64,000 nucleotides of DNA, taken from Chaetoceros tenuissimus (Eukaryota > Bacillariophyta > Thalassiosirophyceae > Chaetocerotales > Chaetocerotaceae). The DNA is taken from contig BLLK01000047.1 of assembly GCA_021927905.1 (NCBI GenBank), positions 2,108,001-2,172,000 on the forward strand. The letters run 5' to 3'. The position numbers and the translations under genes were made by a program. Under the pieces are notes generated by a model. The model saw nothing but the letters and a program-made list of their open reading frames with translations. It did not search any database and was not told the origin of the DNA. This document shows positions 1 to 11,200 of this stretch, in pieces; the stretch's first letter is position 1; each line of letters begins with the position of its first letter.

Positions 1-414
1 GCCGCAGGCGCAACAAGCTTCTGTTGCTTTTAGAGGATGGTCATATTTGTGATTCCCATACAACTCACACCAATCTTCATTTCCCTTTCTTGCATACGCA
101 TCACATCCATTAGTACCATCAAACCATTCCGGAATATCTGCACAAATCATGGGTGCGTTCTCAGACTTCTTTTCTGGCATTTCGATATGTAAACATCTTT
201 GTGGACTTGCGTTCATGGTGGCTATCTGATAAGTTTTGCAGGTTGATAATTTACCATTGAGCATTAATTTTGGAACACAATCATGTTTCACATCTACAGA
301 ATCATTTGAAAATTCTCCAGATGCATCAACAGTTACATCTGTTGCTTCTACGGGGAATGAGATATATGTCAATAGCCCAAGAAATGCTAGCAATCTATTT
401 CTTAGAAAAAACAT
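1..414 (-). CDS. Secreted cysteine-rich protein (3' end outside window)
   Basis: An open minus-strand frame starts at ATG 414-412 and runs 138 codons off the left edge of the window. An in-frame TGA just upstream of that ATG makes it the first possible start. Residues 1-22 form a signal peptide (MFFLRNRLLAFLGLLTY then a small-residue region). The rest is acidic and Cys-rich, with a spaced Cys/Trp pattern ending ACCACG at the edge. Such spacing is common in diatom extracellular proteins with ShK-like Cys modules and resembles the style, though not the sequence, of the protein at 4780-6960. Function is unknown; secretion is inferred from the signal peptide. Confidence 0.6.
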   Translation of the reverse strand, partial: MFFLRNRLLAFLGLLTYISFPVEATDVTVDASGEFSNDSVDVKHDCVPKLMLNGKLSTCKTYQIATMNASPQRCLHIEMPEKKSENAPMICADIPEWFDGTNGCDAYARKGNEDWCELYGNHKYDHPLKATEACCACG

Positions 415-795
415 GTTGCTTCATAATATGAAATGTAATTATGCTTTGAAGAAGGTAGAAAGAATAAGGTATAAGGTTGTTACACACTATGCTACGTAGT
501 TTGTTTGGAGTTCTCTCAAACGATCTTTTTGATGCCACTAAATTTGGTAGCAGGAGGCGATTTAGGCTTCTGGGGCAATTGTAAAATTTGTAATTTGACG
601 TTGTCAGAAGTAACGTCATTGTAGAATTTGCCAACTATCCCTATGGGCTAGGGGCTAATGTGATCCACAAACTTGCCAAGGCTGGAGAAAAACCAAAACA
701 TCTAATGAAATAGGTGCTGGTTGTACACATTGCTGATTGCTGAACAAATTGAAAGCAAACTGCTCATTATACTTTCAAAAGAAAAACGTTAAGCT
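415..795. promoter_or_regulatory. Divergent intergenic region
   Basis: This 381-bp gap separates the starts of the Cys-rich gene (minus) and the uL22m gene (plus), so it should contain both promoters. It holds two CRE-half-like ACGT cores (near 597 and 612). I see no convincing TATA box and no gene. Confidence 0.4.
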
Positions 796-1728
796 ATGAG
801 TCTCGTGAATAAGATGGCAAACTTGGCCATTCGGGCCAAGGTTGCTGCGAAGCTCCCTACAAGATGTAATCTTTCTTTAGGAAATAATGTTGCAAGCGTT
901 TCTTTTCAAAATGCTTCTGTAGGTGCTCCGTCATCTTCAGTTGTACAAGGAATGAACCTTCGATCAATATCACAAATGACAAACACTGGCTTCATGTCGA
1001 CTACTTATTCTCAACAGAGAAATCAATCTACAGCTGCAACTCAACCTGCTTCATCACCTTTAGTTGAAGATACAATGTTGGAGGATGGAACTGTCATCGC
1101 CACTGGTCCAGATGGAGCAAAATATGCTATTCCTCTGAAGCCTCTTGGAAATTACAGTCATAAAAGACACGCACCAAAAATTGCACCACATATAGTGAAA
1201 GCTCGTACATCACAACTCAAAACTATGCCAGGAGCAGCCAAAAATATTCGTCACTCTCCATGGCGTCTAAATCTAATTTGTCAATTCGCAGCTGGGCAAA
1301 CAGTAAATGATGCACTTCTTCAACTCCAATACGTGAATAAGGTAAAAGCTCCTTTGGTGTACAACCTGATTCAAGGAACAGCTAATAGCGCAAAGACAAA
1401 ATATGATTTGCTCCCATCTGAATTGGAAATTGTAGAATGTTTTGCAACACACGGTACCCATTTGAAGAGAATCAAAACAATGGGAAGAGGTAGAGCGGGA
1501 AAAATGCATAGAAGATTCTCTCACATGAGAGTTGTCTTAAGACAGATTGATTTCCCTTTGAAAATTATGCAAAGTACCACTATCAATGAGAGACAGCAAT
1601 GGGTGAAGAAGATGGAAGTTGCAATGGAGGAGAAGGCAGCTTATTTGGAGGAGAAGAGGGAGATTGAAGAGCTTGAGAGAGAAGCTGAAGCAATGAAACA
1701 AAAGAAGCTAGAAGAAGAAAATAAATAG
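796..1728 (+). CDS. Mitochondrial ribosomal protein uL22m (L22)
   Basis: The product is a 310-aa single-exon protein of the large mitochondrial ribosomal subunit. The L22 core lies at about residues 150-255. It has the helical segment beginning RHSPWRLN, a long beta-hairpin region, and the signature GRGRAG followed by R-R-F-S-H-M-R near residues 235-250, which matches the family. The first ~100 residues are basic, Ser/Thr-rich and poor in acid, as expected for a mitochondrial presequence plus spacer. The C-terminal ~50 residues are a Glu/Lys-rich helix absent from bacterial L22. A plastid L22 is unlikely because there is no signal peptide. uS17m follows on the same strand 450 bp downstream. 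Confidence 0.88.
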   Translation: MSLVNKMANLAIRAKVAAKLPTRCNLSLGNNVASVSFQNASVGAPSSSVVQGMNLRSISQMTNTGFMSTTYSQQRNQSTAATQPASSPLVEDTMLEDGTVIATGPDGAKYAIPLKPLGNYSHKRHAPKIAPHIVKARTSQLKTMPGAAKNIRHSPWRLNLICQFAAGQTVNDALLQLQYVNKVKAPLVYNLIQGTANSAKTKYDLLPSELEIVECFATHGTHLKRIKTMGRGRAGKMHRRFSHMRVVLRQIDFPLKIMQSTTINERQQWVKKMEVAMEEKAAYLEEKREIEELEREAEAMKQKKLEEENK

Positions 1729-2178
1729 GTCTCTCTTCAAAAGTATGAAGTTTAATTATGTACCTTTTTTATACCTTTTTTCTGTGCCAGTGCTTATTTT
1801 CATTTGCACTTGATATTTTTATAACTTCATGTAAGTAGATTTGACCAAGCTGCACATTATGTTACATTATGCAGCTTTCAGTGTGCATACGTACCTCCTT
1901 TGTCTTACCCCTACTGATGCACTGCAAAATATACATACTTATAACAATGACGTTGCCCTGGATAGTGGATGATTCTTTCTCCTTTTCTCCTTTCCCTTTT
2001 TTTCGATTCTTGTAGTACTCGCAGCCGCATGTTATTTTTGATCTTTTCATTTGTTTATCATCATCAAATTATGGTAAGATCACAACATATCCAGAAGGCA
2101 AAGCACAAGTAGAGCGTTCAAAACAGCACAACCTTCTTCAGTTATTATCGTCAGAGTTTGGAATTATAGAGTTTGAAA
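1729..2178. other. Intergenic between uL22m and uS17m
   Basis: This stretch contains the 3' UTR of uL22m and the promoter of uS17m. It is T-rich, with pyrimidine runs near 1977-2010 and an ACGT core near 1950. No gene is supported; the small minus-strand frame at 1862-2050 looks like chance. Confidence 0.4.
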
Positions 2179-2742
2179 ATGGCTTCAATTTTACGTCAGT
2201 TACCCAACCAGAGAGTAATTTCCTCCATTCAAAAGGCTAGCCGAAGTGCTCGTTCTTCTCTGTCTACTATTAGTATTGGGCAAGAGGCCTCTCCATCCCT
2301 TGCTTCAAACCAGTTGCGCCTGTTTCATAACTCTTGTCCAACACTTGATAATAAGAATGTACTACCACCACCAAGTGATATATATGACTACTCAGAAGAG
2401 ATCAAGAAGATGTCTAACGAAGAATTGAATGATCCATCCACTATTCCAGGATTTACTACTCTAATCCATTCCCCACCACGTGATAAAACAGCAACCCCAC
2501 GCAATGCATTGGTAGGAAAGGTTGTCTCTGACAAAATGACAAAAACTGTAAATGTCGAGATTGAAAGATACAAGATTGTTCCAAAATACCGCAAAAGGGT
2601 TAAGTATTCCAAGAAATTTATGGCTCATGATGAAGAGGAAGTATGCAGTGAAGGAGATATGGTCATGATTGTCCCATGTCAAAGAATAAGTCGCAAGAAA
2701 CATTTTAGAGTTCATGAAATTATAAGGAAGAAGGGAATATAA
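2179..2742 (+). CDS. Mitochondrial ribosomal protein uS17m (S17)
   Basis: The product is a 187-aa single-exon protein of the small mitochondrial ribosomal subunit. I chose ATG 2179; a TTG two codons upstream is not a plausible eukaryotic start. The S17 OB-fold domain covers about residues 110-187: ALVGKVVSDKMTKTVNVEIE, then Y-R-K-R-V-K-Y-S-K-K-F-M-A-H-D-E-E-E, then GDMVMIVPCQRISRKKHF, all in family order. The N-terminal ~60 residues are rich in Ser, Arg and Leu and look like a mitochondrial presequence. It lies just downstream of uL22m on the same strand; in bacteria both genes belong to the S10 ribosomal operon. Confidence 0.9.
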   Translation: MASILRQLPNQRVISSIQKASRSARSSLSTISIGQEASPSLASNQLRLFHNSCPTLDNKNVLPPPSDIYDYSEEIKKMSNEELNDPSTIPGFTTLIHSPPRDKTATPRNALVGKVVSDKMTKTVNVEIERYKIVPKYRKRVKYSKKFMAHDEEEVCSEGDMVMIVPCQRISRKKHFRVHEIIRKKGI

Positions 2743-3356
2743 TTTGATTATATGCCAGTAGAGAGAGAGAGAGAGATTATTTGATCCACATATTAATAAA
2801 TTTACCATGTTTATATGCATCAAATACTTATAAATAGCAGAGCTTTTTTGAAAAATATAACTAATCCAACCATAGCTATTGTGAATATTTAATTAATAAA
2901 TGGATTGGATGAAAAGTTATTTCGCAACAATTTGTTTTACAGTTGCAAAAGATGTATGTAGTATATGATTTTGTACGTGATGATGCTTCATGATTGAGCA
3001 TTTACTATCATACCTACAGAGTACAGAGAGACTATCTACCACTAATCTAATGCAATCCAAGGTGATAGCAAAAGAAGTCTATTTTGATTTTTGACCTACA
3101 TGTAATTTCATCATGCGTCATTGTTCATGAATATGACGACATTATAAAACATGGGACTGAAAAGAAGAACGAGAGGCTGACGCAATAAAAGGAACAAAAC
3201 CAACAAAAGAAGAAACAATGAACACAGATGCTGTAGATAATACCTTAATAGATAGTACATCCATGTATTGAAGGTTATTCCCTCGCCTAGTCCCGACCTT
3301 TTTACATTCCGGAGGTTAAGAATCAACTGAAGTCTAACATAAACCCGCCCGAGAGT
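2743..3356. other. Intergenic, with a GA microsatellite
   Basis: This 614-bp region is AT-rich and follows uS17m. A (GA)7 run sits at 2761-2775 in the likely 3' UTR. The remainder up to the GNAT start shows no supported gene. Confidence 0.4.
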
Positions 3357-4474
3357 ATGATCATTATGCCTGCACTATTAGCAGCAGCTTCTTTAACTTC
3401 AACTATTCATAGTGGTGAAAGCGTACTCATTGTGAGACCTTTTGCCGCAGAAAAAGATCAAGAAAAATTAGATTTTCTTTGCAAAGATGTTTGGGGAGGA
3501 CAAGACTATTTACCTAGCGTTGGTAAGAGACAATTATTTGTACACAGCCATATTGTCTTAGACTTCAATTTCTAATGTGGTTTATAATAATGTATCATAC
3601 AATAGCAAAATCATTCGAAAATGATTCAACGTGTGAGTTTCTAATCATGGAAGACGAAAATGGGAAAATGGTTGCTGCAGGGAACAAACGAAAATTTGAT
3701 GATCATGGCACGGTTGTATGGCTAGAATCTATCAGAGTATCGAGTGAATATAAAGGAAGAGGCATTGCAACCTTGTTGATGAATGAATTGATATCAAGAT
3801 CAAAAGAGTCTGGTGCTAATGAAATTTTATCTTGTACTATTGGTGATAATCACGCAATGAAGAAAGTGTTTAATAAAGTTTCGATGGATCACATAAATTC
3901 CATATATATGCTTGATTTTGGATTCATGCGGTCACTAAAGGGTTGGAGTGCTGTTTCGGACTCTGACTCTGACCCAGAACATATAGTGAAGGCATTGGAT
4001 GTCGAGAAACATATACGCAATGATGCAAGAAGAGTGTCTTGGTCACCAGTAAAGTCCGAGAGAGAATTAGAAGAGATTTTATATAGTATCAAAGAACAAG
4101 GAGGAATTGGCCATCTGCCGGGCTTATTCAAATTGTTATGGAGTTCTTCCGATTTGAAAGATAGCTTGAGTAAAGGTTTGATCATGAAAAAAATACTAAC
4201 GACACCACACTGTGTGCCAGCAGTGACGGCATTAGTGAAAGATAACTCCATTCAGTCTTTGCGTTCGAAATATGTTTGCTCAATTGCAGCTACAGATCCT
4301 GCAGATGTCGAATCGGCACTTTGGAATCTCTGTAATGATCAGAATATCATAAATGAAATTCCTGCGTTTGTCATTGCACTAGATGGATCCATTCTTTCTA
4401 AAAACTCTGAGTTTTTGGATGCACTACCATTGCAAAAAGAGAATCCGGGCGTTATTTATAGTTATTCTCCATAG
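3357..4474 (+). CDS. GNAT N-acetyltransferase, NAT16-like
   Basis: There are two exons: 3357-3522 and 3606-4474, with intron 3523-3605 (83 bp, GTAAGA...TAG). Splicing joins GTT G to CA, giving Leu-Pro-Ser-Val-Ala-Lys and a 344-aa protein. The GNAT fold occupies about residues 20-165. VWGGQDYLPSV matches the start motif of the histidine-acetyltransferase-like NAT16 group. The acetyl-CoA loop appears as RVSSEYKGRGIATLLMNELI (R/Q-x-x-G-x-G/A type). The C-terminal ~180 residues have no motif I recognise, which also fits NAT16-type proteins with a second divergent half. The substrate is not known; acetylation of a small molecule or amino acid is inferred from family only. ATG 3366 is an alternative start. 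Confidence 0.75.
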
Positions 4475-4779
4475 TTGTAGGAGTTTGTATGGAATTTTAG
4501 CAGGAACAATGTGAGCATGCTATCGATATGATCATGCTTTCATGGTCTTTTTCTCTTCAAAACCACAGCAGGTGATGAAGATCTTGGAAAAAAATGAAAG
4601 GTGCGCATACAAGACTCTTTCCGCTTATATTCAGCTATTTTCACATAATATACGAGTTATTTAGCTCGTTGATATTAATTTTATAACAAAAATAGCCTAA
4701 ATTTCATTTTTCCCAAGACTGTCAAAGATTTTTTATCACATCTCAAAACTACTCTTCCACATAAATTTTCATACTCCAT
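4475..4779. other. AT-rich intergenic region
   Basis: This is the 3' UTR of the GNAT gene and the promoter of the Cys-rich protein gene. It is very AT-rich after 4640. I see no gene or clear element. Confidence 0.35.
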
Positions 4780-6960
4780 ATGAGAAACAAATTCATTTCA
4801 TTCGCCATTACTGCTTTCTCTTCTTTTGTTCATGGTGAACCATGTCTAAATGATGAGACATACAGAAAAGTGATCGATGGTGAAGAGCGATCATGTACAT
4901 ACATTAGATTTCGAGAGGAGTTGCGTCAAGAACAATGCCTAGACCCAGATGTTTTTGCGGCATGCCAACATACCTGTGGAGTCTGCTGTGAAGATGATCC
5001 AGACTACACCTTCACGAATGGTCTCAATAAAGAGGTGGATTGTGCCTGGTTGTTGAAGAATGATTCAAAAGCTGAGACGAGAACTTCTAAATTCTGTATT
5101 GCCGAGGATGGGCAGAATTTTGAAAACGGAAAGAATATCAGAAGTGCCTGTTCAAACAGTTGCGACTTTTGCTTTTCTTTGATAACTCCTAATACTGAGC
5201 ATCCAACGAGCTCTTCTGTCCCATCACCATTACATTCATCCGTTCCTAGTGGAAAGACTTCCCCGAGTCCATCAGAATCCCCAACTCCTTTTGTATGCAT
5301 CAACGACCGGGACTATCGAAAAAATATTAATGGGGAAGATAGATCGTGTACTTGGATTAGGTTCCAGGAAGATCGTCGAAAAGAACTATGTCTAGACAAT
5401 GAGGTGCGGCAATTTTGTCCTGCATCGTGTGGCCTCTGTTGTGAAGACGATCCTAACTACACATTTACAAATGGACTTGATGTTGAGGTGGATTGCTCTT
5501 GGATATTGAAGAATGAAAATAGAGTTGAGCAGAGAAAGGCAAAGTTTTGTATTGCTGAGGATGGGGATCAATTTGATGTGATTAATATTCGCGATGGATG
5601 TCCTGCATCGTGTGACTTTTGTTTCAGTGAGATTGAAGAAGCTTCCCAAGTCCCGTCTTCGGAACCGTCCAATACTCCCTCTGAAAAACCAAGTACTTTT
5701 TCTTCTCAAGAACCTTCTCAGGAACCAACAAGAAGTCCAACTCAGGTGCCAACTCGAATCCCTTCAATCTCTCCCTCCCAAAGACCTACAACACACCCAT
5801 CAAAGACTCCCAGCAGAGCACCATCTGTCTCTCCTTCATTTCGTCCGAGTTCATATCCGTCTTCATTACCAACTCGCAAGCCTTCTGAAGGCCCAAGCAT
5901 ATCGCCTTCTAGTCTACCGTCGATTTCACCCTCCCAAAGACCAACAGTACACCCATCAAAGACTCCTAGTAGTTTACCTTCTGTCTCTCCTACATTTCGT
6001 CCAAGTGCACATCCATCTTCATTACCAACTCACATGCCTTCTGAAGGCCCAAGCACATACCCTTCAGACTTGCCTACTTTAGATCCTACTGTTTCGCTAG
6101 TTCCTTCTTTTTCTCCGACAGAGACTTGTCAAGACCAGCCCGACTTTTTGTTTTCGTTGGAACTGCAAGGAGACCTTGTGGATTGTAATTGGATAACATA
6201 CAGTAATGTTTCTGAAAGGAGAGAAAAGTATTGCGTAGTTGCTGAGGTCAAAGCAGCATGCAAATATTCTTGCGAATTCTGTGTTTGCGAGGACAATCAC
6301 TCATATCAGTTTGAGTTGGATAGTCTTGAGGGTGAGTTTCGAGGATGTGAGTGGTTGACAAAAAATGACTCTAAAGCATCAGCGCGCTTGAACCGTTATT
6401 GTTTTGAAGAAGATGGAGTTACAAGTAGTACTGTCGCGGGCCAGTGTGTCAAAAGTTGTGGCTTTTGTATTGAAGACGATGCTCCTAGCTCTACTCCAAC
6501 TTTGTTGCCGTCTCGTATAACATTGTCACCAACGTCATCGCCAACTTTGTCTAAGGGCCCTACTGCAGCACCTACAGCGGAATGCGTTGACGATCCCGAC
6601 TTCACTTTCATTCTGCCCTTTGAGTTTGATACAGTTGACTGTAATTGGTTGTCTATTAGTAACGAAGTAGACAGATTCGAAAACTTTTGCGCAAAGGCTG
6701 AAATCAAGGCAGCGTGTAGACGTTCGTGTGATTTCTGTGTGTGTGAAGATGATCCGTCGTATACCTTTGAACTTGAGAATATTAAGGGAGAGTTTAGAAC
6801 ATGTGACTGGCTTACAAAAAATAGTGAAAAAGCTAGTGCACGACTAGACAGATATTGTTTCGAAAGTGATGGTGAAACAGGAAGTGAAGTTGCTAGTAAG
6901 TGCACCAATAGTTGTGGATTCTGTTACAAAATTTTAGCCTCTCGTACAATCTTTGGTTAG
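4780..6960 (+). CDS. Large secreted Cys-rich protein with Pro-Ser linker
   Basis: The product is 726 aa, encoded by one exon, with a signal peptide at 1-19 (MRNKFISFAITAFSSFVHG). Four pairs of Cys modules follow. The first pair is at about 22-132, the second at about 167-285 and two more pairs at about 445-565 and 600-720. Each has conserved C-E-D-D, D-C-x-W-(I/L) and F/S-C-x-F/L-C ends, similar to ShK-like modules. A Pro/Ser/Thr linker (about 286-440), built from degenerate P-S-x-x-P-S units, separates the halves, with a shorter one near 565-600. This architecture is common in diatom extracellular or cell-wall-associated proteins; Pro/Ser linkers are likely O-glycosylated. There is no membrane anchor, so it is probably secreted. 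The exact role is unknown. Confidence 0.8.
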   Translation: MRNKFISFAITAFSSFVHGEPCLNDETYRKVIDGEERSCTYIRFREELRQEQCLDPDVFAACQHTCGVCCEDDPDYTFTNGLNKEVDCAWLLKNDSKAETRTSKFCIAEDGQNFENGKNIRSACSNSCDFCFSLITPNTEHPTSSSVPSPLHSSVPSGKTSPSPSESPTPFVCINDRDYRKNINGEDRSCTWIRFQEDRRKELCLDNEVRQFCPASCGLCCEDDPNYTFTNGLDVEVDCSWILKNENRVEQRKAKFCIAEDGDQFDVINIRDGCPASCDFCFSEIEEASQVPSSEPSNTPSEKPSTFSSQEPSQEPTRSPTQVPTRIPSISPSQRPTTHPSKTPSRAPSVSPSFRPSSYPSSLPTRKPSEGPSISPSSLPSISPSQRPTVHPSKTPSSLPSVSPTFRPSAHPSSLPTHMPSEGPSTYPSDLPTLDPTVSLVPSFSPTETCQDQPDFLFSLELQGDLVDCNWITYSNVSERREKYCVVAEVKAACKYSCEFCVCEDNHSYQFELDSLEGEFRGCEWLTKNDSKASARLNRYCFEEDGVTSSTVAGQCVKSCGFCIEDDAPSSTPTLLPSRITLSPTSSPTLSKGPTAAPTAECVDDPDFTFILPFEFDTVDCNWLSISNEVDRFENFCAKAEIKAACRRSCDFCVCEDDPSYTFELENIKGEFRTCDWLTKNSEKASARLDRYCFESDGETGSEVASKCTNSCGFCYKILASRTIFG
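5704..6094 (+). repeat. Degenerate Pro-Ser coding repeat
   Basis: This coding repeat yields P-S-x-x-P-S units in the secreted protein. Two longer blocks of about 180 bp (starting near 5764 and 5926) resemble each other closely, sharing ISPSQRPT, HPSKTPS and PTxxPSEGPS, so part of the linker grew by a larger duplication. Confidence 0.7.
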
Positions 6961-7186
6961 GATCGAGAAAGTCGAGTGAGATCTCGACTATTAGGAAGTA
7001 GTTACAAAATCTGTGCTGTCTGTAAGAGTTCGACAAAAGCGCTCGCTAGCACTGTACTAAATAAATATAAAAATAAAAAACTAGTTGTACAAAATAAGTT
7101 TGTGGAACTATACACCAATCCATTAGTCTACTCCAAGCAGCGAAATGGACGGGGACATGCAGCGATCTTTGGGATTGACATGCGAG

Positions 7187-7849
7187 CTATCTGGGTACCC
7201 TTATCAGGATCTTACCCTTGCCAAATAATCTTGGTAATTGCAAACCTTTTCGAAAGTTGTGAAAATGTTCTCTAATTGTACGTTCTTTGATATTCACAAA
7301 ATTCTCTGCAATCATTCTCGCTTTGACACGAACACGAAAAGGAGTCGGAATGGTGTCAAGTGCCTTGCACATTGAGGTAGGATTCCTATACGCTGTTCCA
7401 TTGGTTGGCTTTTGGAAATCCGGAGTTACAACTACTTCACTTTCTTTCTTGTCTCTCTTTTTCTCTTGTGGTGTCTTGTGTTTTGCTTTTGACTGCTTTG
7501 GAGCAGGAGATGAAAAATCAAGTGATTGTACTGCAAACGTTCCATCCTCTTGCAGTTCACCAAACTCGTCTATAAAGATATTATGAGAATGTTTCAAATC
7601 TCCAAGACCAGATACTTTAGACAATTCTTCCTGAGCTGATGTTAGTTTTTCTGTTGCAACTATATAGTGCTTCTTTGCGTCACGTTGAAGAGATTGTTTT
7701 GTCTTTATGCTGATCTTTCTTTTCTTCGTGTCGGCTAGTTGACAAGTGATGCCATAAAGTGCTTCTACATCCCTCTTAACTGACTCAGCTCTACTATATA
7801 CATTTCTGGTGAGTATGTATTTTTGACTGTGATTTTGGATATTAGGCAT
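7187..7849 (-). CDS. Unknown basic protein, 220 aa
   Basis: A single minus-strand frame runs from ATG 7849 to a stop at 7187. The protein is Lys/Arg-rich with no signal peptide. Residues ~60-90 look helical, a charged Lys/Glu stretch lies near 125-140, and the C-terminal part (KERTIREHFHNFRKGLQLP) could form a helix-turn-helix-like pair. It ends abruptly in KGKILIRVPR, which could mean a truncated gene or an unseen 3' exon. I do not recognise the family; a nuclear or mobile-element-derived origin is possible but unproven. Confidence 0.4.
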   Translation of the reverse strand: MPNIQNHSQKYILTRNVYSRAESVKRDVEALYGITCQLADTKKRKISIKTKQSLQRDAKKHYIVATEKLTSAQEELSKVSGLGDLKHSHNIFIDEFGELQEDGTFAVQSLDFSSPAPKQSKAKHKTPQEKKRDKKESEVVVTPDFQKPTNGTAYRNPTSMCKALDTIPTPFRVRVKARMIAENFVNIKERTIREHFHNFRKGLQLPRLFGKGKILIRVPR

Positions 7850-8225
7850 GGTTATTCATGTTGTAGTTGTTGTGTCGATGGTGATGATAATGTGGTTTGT
7901 GTCAAAAATGAGGGAGAGAAATTTGAGGTGCGCGAGCACAGCGGCGGCGACCAGTAGATATGCCATTTATTCTGGTATGTCTTGTACGTATCTATGGAGA
8001 TGTAGAATCCCCCCAAATCTTAGTGTCCGTTTGGGGATTCGATTCATTTCTAAAATATCTATCCAACTAATATCCAAAAAGAAGCCAATCGAAGCAATGG
8101 GACAGACATCAGAACACTGCAATGCAATAATGAAGTGATACTACATCATTTCAAGTTCTGGTTACTTTTGCTTCCCTACAATCATTGCTACAATATTTCT
8201 CTAGATCAATTCAACTACAAATACC
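7850..8225. other. Divergent intergenic region
   Basis: This 376-bp gap lies between the starts of the 7187-7849 gene (minus) and the 8226 gene (plus). It must hold their promoters. I see no gene or recognisable site. Confidence 0.35.
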
Positions 8226-11200
8226 ATGGATCATTCACCTACTTCTTCTAGTTTGTTGGGAGAGTCTGAGAATTGCTCTCCAGGAGGTGATGAGACTGCT
8301 ACTGGAAAGAATACTGAGACTGCCGCTGGTACCGCTGCTGCACCCAAAAAGGATAAGGATACCTTGTCTACTCCAAATCCACACGATGAATCTAGAAGAG
8401 CAGTCTTTGAACTATTTGGAAAACCTCTAACACCTAACTCAGGAAATTCTTTCAATAAGCTTTCGCCTATACAAGAAATGTTTCAGCCTAGGCCTAATAC
8501 ATCGGTAGATGACGACAACCATAGCAACAACTACAATGACATCAATAACTTGTTATGGAAAAGGCATCACTTGCAACATGGAAATAGACTATTATTGAGT
8601 CCACGTAAAAAGACTATGTTTTCGGATGAAAGAGCATCATCATTGACTGGAATGTCAACTGAGAAGTAAGTATAATTTGCAATTGCTAATAATTAACCTG
8701 AATGATTTCTTGCTAATAATTAACCTGAATGATTTCTCACCATTTTTAAAACAAAAAGAAACAATATCGATGATAATCCAGTAGTTTCACAAAGAAAGAG
8801 ATCTCTTGATACAGAGGAGACTAATACCGATGAGACAGACGAGGTGAAGAATCCATCAACATCAATAACAAAACGCCTCAAGAATAGTGGAAGTGAAATT
8901 CCAGCAAGCAATGTTGAAACTATTTCTTCTGTAAAGGCTACAAAGAATTCTGAAAAGGATACAACGAAAAAATCTAAATTGAAATTAGTCAAGAAAAGAG
9001 GAAGTGGAAGACCAACTGCCATTGTTGAATCTATGTCTTCTGCGAAGGCAGATAGTTTCAATCCTCCCGATGCTCCTGTTGATGCTCCTGTTGATGCTCC
9101 TGTTGATGCTCCTGTTGATGCTCCTGTTGATGCTCCTGTTGGCAATGATGCTGATGCTTTCAACGGGTATGGATCCATCACAAATGTATCCATCACAAAT
9201 ATACAAGGCGAGATACTAAATAATCCATTTATTGAATTTCATGCTCGAAACACCAATTCTGCGACTACCAATACTGCAACTGCTGATGTTTCCAACACTA
9301 AGAAAGATGCTATCATTCAGGTCTCGAGTATTACCATTGAAAAGGAAGATTCCAAGACAAAGTCAAATAATTCCCTGGAAAATACCAATGTTTGCTCTAT
9401 TCTAAATGACACTCTCATCAGTGAACCCAAATCAGATGATATCCTTGTACAAGTTTTTGAAACATGCAGTACTGCCAGACAAGATATTCTTCAAGGAATG
9501 GTCTCAATTCCAAAAACAACTGACACAAACAATACAATCCCAGAAATGACACGACATTACTTCAACGCTTTAGACAAACTCCAAGAAGTGTCTAGGAAAG
9601 TAATCATAGAAATGGAAAAGACTGAAGACGAAAATGATGGTCATATTGTGTTATCAGATATAAAAAATCATTCCCACACTGCCATACATACATTGGCATT
9701 GATTACAAATGTGTCACAAAACAAGGAACATGTCATTGATTTCAAAACAATTGGTGGATACTTTGCCAAAATATCTTTTAGGAACAATTGGAGAAATGTT
9801 GAAATATCGGTCAAAAAACTATGCAAGGAAATGAAAACAAACCATCCCAAAGTTATCTGTATTTTTGGATTCCGTGAAATTACATCTAATTTTAGAAACA
9901 AGAATGAGTTCATGGATGCAGTGAAACTTTCTCTTGGAATTCGAGTCATTTTACGTGATTTACATGAAAATCTAACCAGATTTCAGAAGAGTAGTTCCTT
10001 CATGCCACACAAAAATGCAACGTTAGTATTTTTTGATATTTTGCTAACATTTGGATACACAGTAGCTTACTATTAAAAAAAAACAAAAAGATTTTACAAA
10101 GTCAATCCACAATTTTTGATTGACCAGTTTGGAAGCTACTTCAGTGAAAGATGTGTACAGTACCTGAATAACTATGCTGAGAAGACATTTAGTTTGACAA
10201 AAGAAGAATGCAAGGATTATACCATTACTGAATTGGGACTTTCTGCGACAACATTCTTGAAAACTGCCACTGCTCAACCAATCGAAGATCTCTATGGCCA
10301 AACAACGATTTCAAAGGCATTTGTGAATTATTACATCAATATTCTACCAAGGATTTCCACACTCGATTCAATCAAATTCAGGTTGGATACAATGAGTGAC
10401 TATGTTGAAATACCAATCGATCAATCTGACAGAGATTTTCTATTGGCCAGACCAAAGGTTCACTTCACTTTGGGGAATGCTACTATTTTACTCAATTTGC
10501 CCAAAGCAGTGAATTTCATAGTTGACTTCATGATCAAAAACGATCTCTACACAGAACTGCAAATTCTTTGTGATGATAGCTGTCATGTTCGTTTGAAAAG
10601 AAACTTGACATTTAAACAAGGGAGATCTTCTCTACCCGATACCTTAGAAGAAGTTCCTGACTGTGAAGACTGTACTGGATGCATCAAATGTATTGATATG
10701 AATCGGTGGTTGTGCATACTCACTTACACATGTAATGATCCGTTGTTGAATACATTAAGCTATACCTCTGTATCAATTGATTTACAACAGGTCGTTGCTG
10801 CAAAGAACAACGAAGATCCCACCAAAGTCAATGAAAGGGTATTCCATAAAGATCACCCAAACAAAGTGATTGATTCTAACACCATGTTTGAAGATGTGGT
10901 GGTAAATCATGCATCCCACAATTGTCATTGTCTATTTTGTGCAAATGAAAAGCACGTAAGTTTCATAAAAGAAACAGAAAATATAGGTGAAAAAGAGAAA
11001 TGTAAGGGGAAGGAAGTTTGTGAATGTAATGAGCCATGTTTGAATATCAAGTTGATGTCGAAATGGGAACAGGAACAACTGTTACTCAATCAAGGAATTG
11101 TATTGCACAGGCACGCTAAGGGTATGATTGCATGTACAAAGAAGAAAAGAGCCTCGTCTACAAAGTCAAATTCAAAAAAGTCAAAGTCAAAAAAGCCAAG

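Noticed and set aside
236-499. Plus-strand frame opposite the Cys-rich gene
   Set aside because: It starts with TTG and lies antisense to a frame with a convincing signal peptide and Cys pattern.
5594-6082. Long frame rich in Leu/Gln inside the secreted protein
   Set aside because: It is a shifted reading of the Pro-Ser repeat, with no independent signal.
8985-9219. Repetitive frames INRS and LMLL around 9070-9140
   Set aside because: These are other-frame and antisense readings of the perfect 12-bp coding repeat.
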